A stretch of 8,853 nucleotides of DNA from Oscillospiraceae bacterium (lineage in GTDB: Bacteria; Bacillota; Clostridia; Oscillospirales; Oscillospiraceae), in the NCBI GenBank assembly GCA_016290695.1, contig JAEEUX010000091.1:1-8853 (forward strand), written 5' to 3'. Below the pieces are notes generated by a model. That model was not told the origin of the DNA, did not search any database, and saw only the letters and a program-made list of their open reading frames with translations. The position numbers were made by a program, and so were the translations under genes. Shown piece by piece: positions 6,154 to 8,853 of this stretch (positions within the stretch are counted from its first letter, which is position 1; each line of letters opens with the position of its first letter).

Positions 6154-6657
6154 ATGGCGCTCAGAAACATAGTCAAGAAGGGCGACGACGTTCTTTTGAA
6201 AAACTGCCGCGAGGTCAAGGACTTTAATCCTCGGCTTCATAAGCTTATCGACGATATGCGCGAAACTCTGCTCGATTCCGGCGGAGTCGGGCTCGCCGCG
6301 CCGCAGGTCGGCGTGTTGAGAAGGGTAGTGCTCGTGCTCGACACAAAGGTTGAGCCAAACGAGATTATCGAACTCATTAACCCCGAGATAATTGAGACGG
6401 AGGGCGAACAGGAGGGGCCGGAGGGCTGTCTCAGCGTTCCCGGCGTGTGGGGCATCGTAAAGCGTCCTATGCGCGTGAAGGTCCGTGCACAGAACCGCTT
6501 CGGAGAGACCTTCGAAGTCGAGGGAGAGGAACTTACCGCCCGCGCTTTCTGCCATGAAATAGACCATCTTTCGGGCGTTCTATTTGAAACACATGTGTCC
6601 AGATTCCTCTCGCAGGAGGAAATGGAAGCGCTTTACGCCGAAAACGAGGAAGAGTAA
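6154..6657 (+). CDS. def: Peptide deformylase
   Basis: A 167-residue metalloenzyme that removes the N-formyl group from nascent proteins at the ribosome. All three family motifs are present: GVGLAAPQ (44-51), EGCLS (90-94) and HEIDH (134-138). The metal ligands are C92, H134 and H138, and the catalytic glutamate is E135. Residue 140 is serine (HEIDHLSG) where HLDG or HLNG is more common; this lies next to, not in, the metal site. GGAGGA at 6142-6147 is six bases before the ATG, and the gap after priA is 32 bases. Its last codons (GAGGAAGAG) also provide the ribosome-binding site for fmt, three bases downstream, pairing formyl addition with formyl removal. Confidence 0.97.
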   Translation: MALRNIVKKGDDVLLKNCREVKDFNPRLHKLIDDMRETLLDSGGVGLAAPQVGVLRRVVLVLDTKVEPNEIIELINPEIIETEGEQEGPEGCLSVPGVWGIVKRPMRVKVRAQNRFGETFEVEGEELTARAFCHEIDHLSGVLFETHVSRFLSQEEMEALYAENEEE

Positions 6658-6660
6658 GCA

Positions 6661-7578
6661 ATGCGTGTGATTTTTATGGGAACGCCGGATTTTGCGCTCA
6701 AATCGCTTGAAAAACTCTGTAAACAGGGCTTTGACGTTTGCGCCGTGTATACTCAGCCGGACAGACCGGCAAAGCGCGGCATGAAGCTCATGATGAGCCC
6801 TGTTAAGGAATACGCGCTTGAGAATGGCATCCCGGTGTTTCAGCCGGAAAACCTTAAAACAGACGAAGCCTACGAGCAGATGCGTTCCTTCGGCGCGGAC
6901 GCGGCGATTGCCGTTGCCTACGGGAAGCTTATTCCCGAAAGAATGCTGAATACCTGCGTGCGTCTCGGCTTTATCAATATCCACGGTTCGCTTCTCCCGA
7001 AATATCGCGGAGCCGCTCCCGTGCAGTGGACGGTGCTGAACGGCGAAGAATTCGGCGGCGTTACTGCGATGTACCTGTCACAAGAGATGGACGCAGGCGA
7101 TATTATCGATTCCGTTTCCGTCCCGCTGAATAAGTACGAAACCTACGGCGAGCTCTATGAGCGCCTCGGTGATATCGGCGCGGAACTGCTTGTGAAAACG
7201 CTTGCCTCGATGGAAAACGGCACGGCGAAACGGAAGCCGCAGGACCCCGATCTTGTGAGCTATGCGCGTCCGCTGCGCTCCGAGGACAGGGCGACGGACT
7301 GGACGCAGAACGCCGAAAAAGTCGTGAACCATATTCATGGTCTCAACCCTGCGCCAGGCGCGTCCGCTGAGTTCGGCGGGGAGAAGTATAAGCTTTACCG
7401 CGCTGAACTTACAGGGAAAACCTACGATAAGCCAGCGGGTTCGGTTATCCCGCAAAAAGCCGCGCTCGAGGTCGTCTGCGGGGATTCATACAGCGTAATT
7501 ATAACGGAAATTCAGGCCCCCGGCGGAAAAAGAATGAAAACTGCCGATTATCTACGGGGCCATACTATAAATAACTGA
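6661..7578 (+). CDS. fmt: Methionyl-tRNA formyltransferase
   Basis: A 305-residue cytoplasmic enzyme, close to the usual 310, that transfers a formyl group from 10-formyl-tetrahydrofolate to initiator Met-tRNA. The N-terminus MRVIFMGTPDFALKSLEKL is diagnostic. The catalytic core reads NIHGSLLPKYRGAAP (106-120), with N106 and H108, and QEMDAGDI (141-148) with D144; these correspond to the catalytic Asn-His-Asp of the E. coli enzyme. The linker RATDWTQNAEKVVNHIHGLNPAPGA (210-234) leads into the C-terminal tRNA-binding domain, which ends GGKRMKTADYLRG. It begins three bases after def, with GAGGAA at 6646-6651, so co-expression is nearly certain. Confidence 0.97.
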   Translation: MRVIFMGTPDFALKSLEKLCKQGFDVCAVYTQPDRPAKRGMKLMMSPVKEYALENGIPVFQPENLKTDEAYEQMRSFGADAAIAVAYGKLIPERMLNTCVRLGFINIHGSLLPKYRGAAPVQWTVLNGEEFGGVTAMYLSQEMDAGDIIDSVSVPLNKYETYGELYERLGDIGAELLVKTLASMENGTAKRKPQDPDLVSYARPLRSEDRATDWTQNAEKVVNHIHGLNPAPGASAEFGGEKYKLYRAELTGKTYDKPAGSVIPQKAALEVVCGDSYSVIITEIQAPGGKRMKTADYLRGHTINN

Positions 7579-7594
7579 ACGGGTGGAGCTGCCT

Positions 7595-8853
7595 ATGACT
7601 GCGCGTGAAGCGGCGCTTTCTGCGCTCGCCGCCAACAGGCGTTCCGGTGCGTGGTCTGACGCATATTTGAACGCGGTTTATGAAAAAGAAAATATGGACG
7701 GGCGTGAACGCGCCCTTGCGACAAGGCTTTGCGCCTGCGTTTTGCAGAACCGTATGCTTCTTGATACCTGCCTCGGCTTTTACGTAAAGGGCGGGCTTCA
7801 AAAGCTCCAGCCGGAAGTCTTGGATGTTTTGCGGCTATCTGCGGCGCAGCTATTGTTTTTTGACAGAATACCCGTTTCCGCTGCGGTGAACGAGGGAGTC
7901 AAGCTCGCTCGAAACGCCGCCAATAAAGGCGCGGCGGGGCTCGTGAACGCCGTGTTGCGCCGCGTAGCGGAAAACAAAGATAAACTTTCATCGCCTTCTG
8001 AGCCATGGCTCAAATACAGCCACACGAAGGAATGGTATGATTATTTCTCACGGGTTATAGGCGAAGAAAAAACGCTTCTTCTAATGCAGAGCGATAATTC
8101 TTCGCCGCCGGTCACACTAATAGTCAACCCGCTGTTATCCTCGCGGGAGGATGTGATGAGCGAATTGCTCGGGGAGGGGCTGCCTGTACGCGAACATCCG
8201 TGGCTAAATATGGCGATACTGCTTGACCGCGCGGGACAGCTAAACGAAATCGCTGCGTTCAGAGAGGGCAGAGTTTATGTTCAGGATGCTGCCGCCGCGC
8301 TCGCGGTTATGGCGGCTTCGCCAAAGGCGGGCGAAAGAGTCCTCGACGCATGTGCTGCGCCGGGAGGAAAAAGCTTCCTTGCCGCCATGCTTATGAAAAA
8401 CGAAGGCGAGATAATCTCCTGCGATATTCATGAAAACAAGCTTCCGCGCCTTCAAAAAGGCGCGGAAAGGCTTGGCATAAGCGCCATATGTACGCGAAAA
8501 ATGGATGCCTCGGCACATGACCCGAGCTTTGAAAACGGATTTGATCTCGTGCTTGCTGATGTTCCCTGCTCGGGAGTGGGCGTTATCAGGAAGAAACCTG
8601 AGATTCGCTACAAACAGTTTTCCGAGATTGAGGGGCTTCCCGAGGTGCAGCTTAAAATCCTAAAAAACCTGTCAAGCTACGTTAAACCCGGCGGGCGGCT
8701 GCTCTATTCCACCTGTACCCTCATATACAGCGAAAACGAGGACCTGACAGCCGCGTTCCTGAAGGATAACTCAGACTTCGAGCGCGAAAGCTTCACGCTG
8801 CCGGAGCCTGTTGGTGTATGCACTTCCGGCGAAAGAACGCTTTGGCCCTTTGA
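7595..8853 (+). CDS. rsmB: 16S rRNA (cytosine(967)-C(5))-methyltransferase RsmB, 3' end cut by window
   Basis: The frame is open from ATG 7595 to the window edge, 419 complete codons, with no stop. Residues 4-130 form the NusB-like RNA-binding domain (VSAAVNEGVKLAR, GLVNAVLRRV). The methyltransferase domain follows, with SAM-binding DACAAPGGKS (251-260), DVPCSG (322-327, C325) and YSTCT (371-375) with the catalytic C374. The last visible residues, GERTLWPF, precede the family's usual DGFF-x-AKL ending, so about 20-25 residues are missing. GGTGGAG at 7582-7588 lies six bases before the ATG; an in-frame GTG at 7583 would add four residues but sits inside that site. The protein methylates C967 of 16S rRNA with S-adenosylmethionine. 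The TGA formed by the last three bases is out of frame and is not its stop. Confidence 0.95.
   Translation, partial: MTAREAALSALAANRRSGAWSDAYLNAVYEKENMDGRERALATRLCACVLQNRMLLDTCLGFYVKGGLQKLQPEVLDVLRLSAAQLLFFDRIPVSAAVNEGVKLARNAANKGAAGLVNAVLRRVAENKDKLSSPSEPWLKYSHTKEWYDYFSRVIGEEKTLLLMQSDNSSPPVTLIVNPLLSSREDVMSELLGEGLPVREHPWLNMAILLDRAGQLNEIAAFREGRVYVQDAAAALAVMAASPKAGERVLDACAAPGGKSFLAAMLMKNEGEIISCDIHENKLPRLQKGAERLGISAICTRKMDASAHDPSFENGFDLVLADVPCSGVGVIRKKPEIRYKQFSEIEGLPEVQLKILKNLSSYVKPGGRLLYSTCTLIYSENEDLTAAFLKDNSDFERESFTLPEPVGVCTSGERTLWPF

Noticed and set aside
8851..8853. TGA at the very end of the window as the rsmB stop
   Set aside because: In the rsmB frame the last bases read TTT then GA, so this TGA is out of frame and the gene continues beyond the window.
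1..8853. A mobile element, CRISPR array, toxin-antitoxin pair or defence system
   Set aside because: No transposase, integrase, direct-repeat array or defence-type protein is encoded. Apart from the first three genes, all products belong to a known housekeeping cluster.

Overview
The window looks like part of a chromosome of a Gram-positive Bacillota bacterium, most likely class Clostridia and possibly the Oscillospiraceae/Ruminococcaceae side. The clues are a RemA homologue in the order yicC-remA-gmk-rpoZ followed by priA-def-fmt-rsmB, strong GGAGG-type ribosome-binding sites, a short omega subunit, and a J-domain protein with a cysteine-rich tail of a kind I recall from clostridia. This placement is inference from gene content; there is no rRNA gene to confirm it. 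Every supported gene is on the + strand, they are packed almost end to end, and coding covers nearly the whole window. No tRNA, rRNA, mobile element, CRISPR array or prophage gene was seen.

Layout: (1) 1-276 is the 3' end of a VOC/glyoxalase-family gene. (2) 277-436 is a 160-base gap holding a nested inverted repeat; the next transcription unit probably begins in or near it, though no clear promoter is visible. (3) 437-1571 is an uncharacterised pair: a J-domain protein with a TPR-like segment and eight cysteines in its last 23 residues, then, four bases later, a multi-pass membrane protein of unknown function. (4) 1592-3557 holds yicC/yloC (endoribonuclease), remA (DNA-binding regulator, probable TTG start), gmk (guanylate kinase) and rpoZ (RNA polymerase omega). 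(5) 3558-3646 is a small gap with a strong hairpin, where many relatives carry coaBC. (6) 3647-8853 holds priA (replication restart helicase), def and fmt (removal and addition of the formyl group on initiator methionine) and rsmB (16S rRNA m5C methyltransferase), which runs off the right edge about 20-odd residues before its expected end.

Most of the window is a well-known housekeeping cluster linking nucleotide supply, transcription, replication restart, translation initiation and ribosome maturation. I did not find a convincing new system. The least explained part is the J-domain/membrane-protein pair at 437-1571. The rpoZ-priA hairpin with no coaBC beside it, and a few unusual motif residues (PriA DEEQ, deformylase HEIDHLSG, Gmk RSTDSE), are secondary points.
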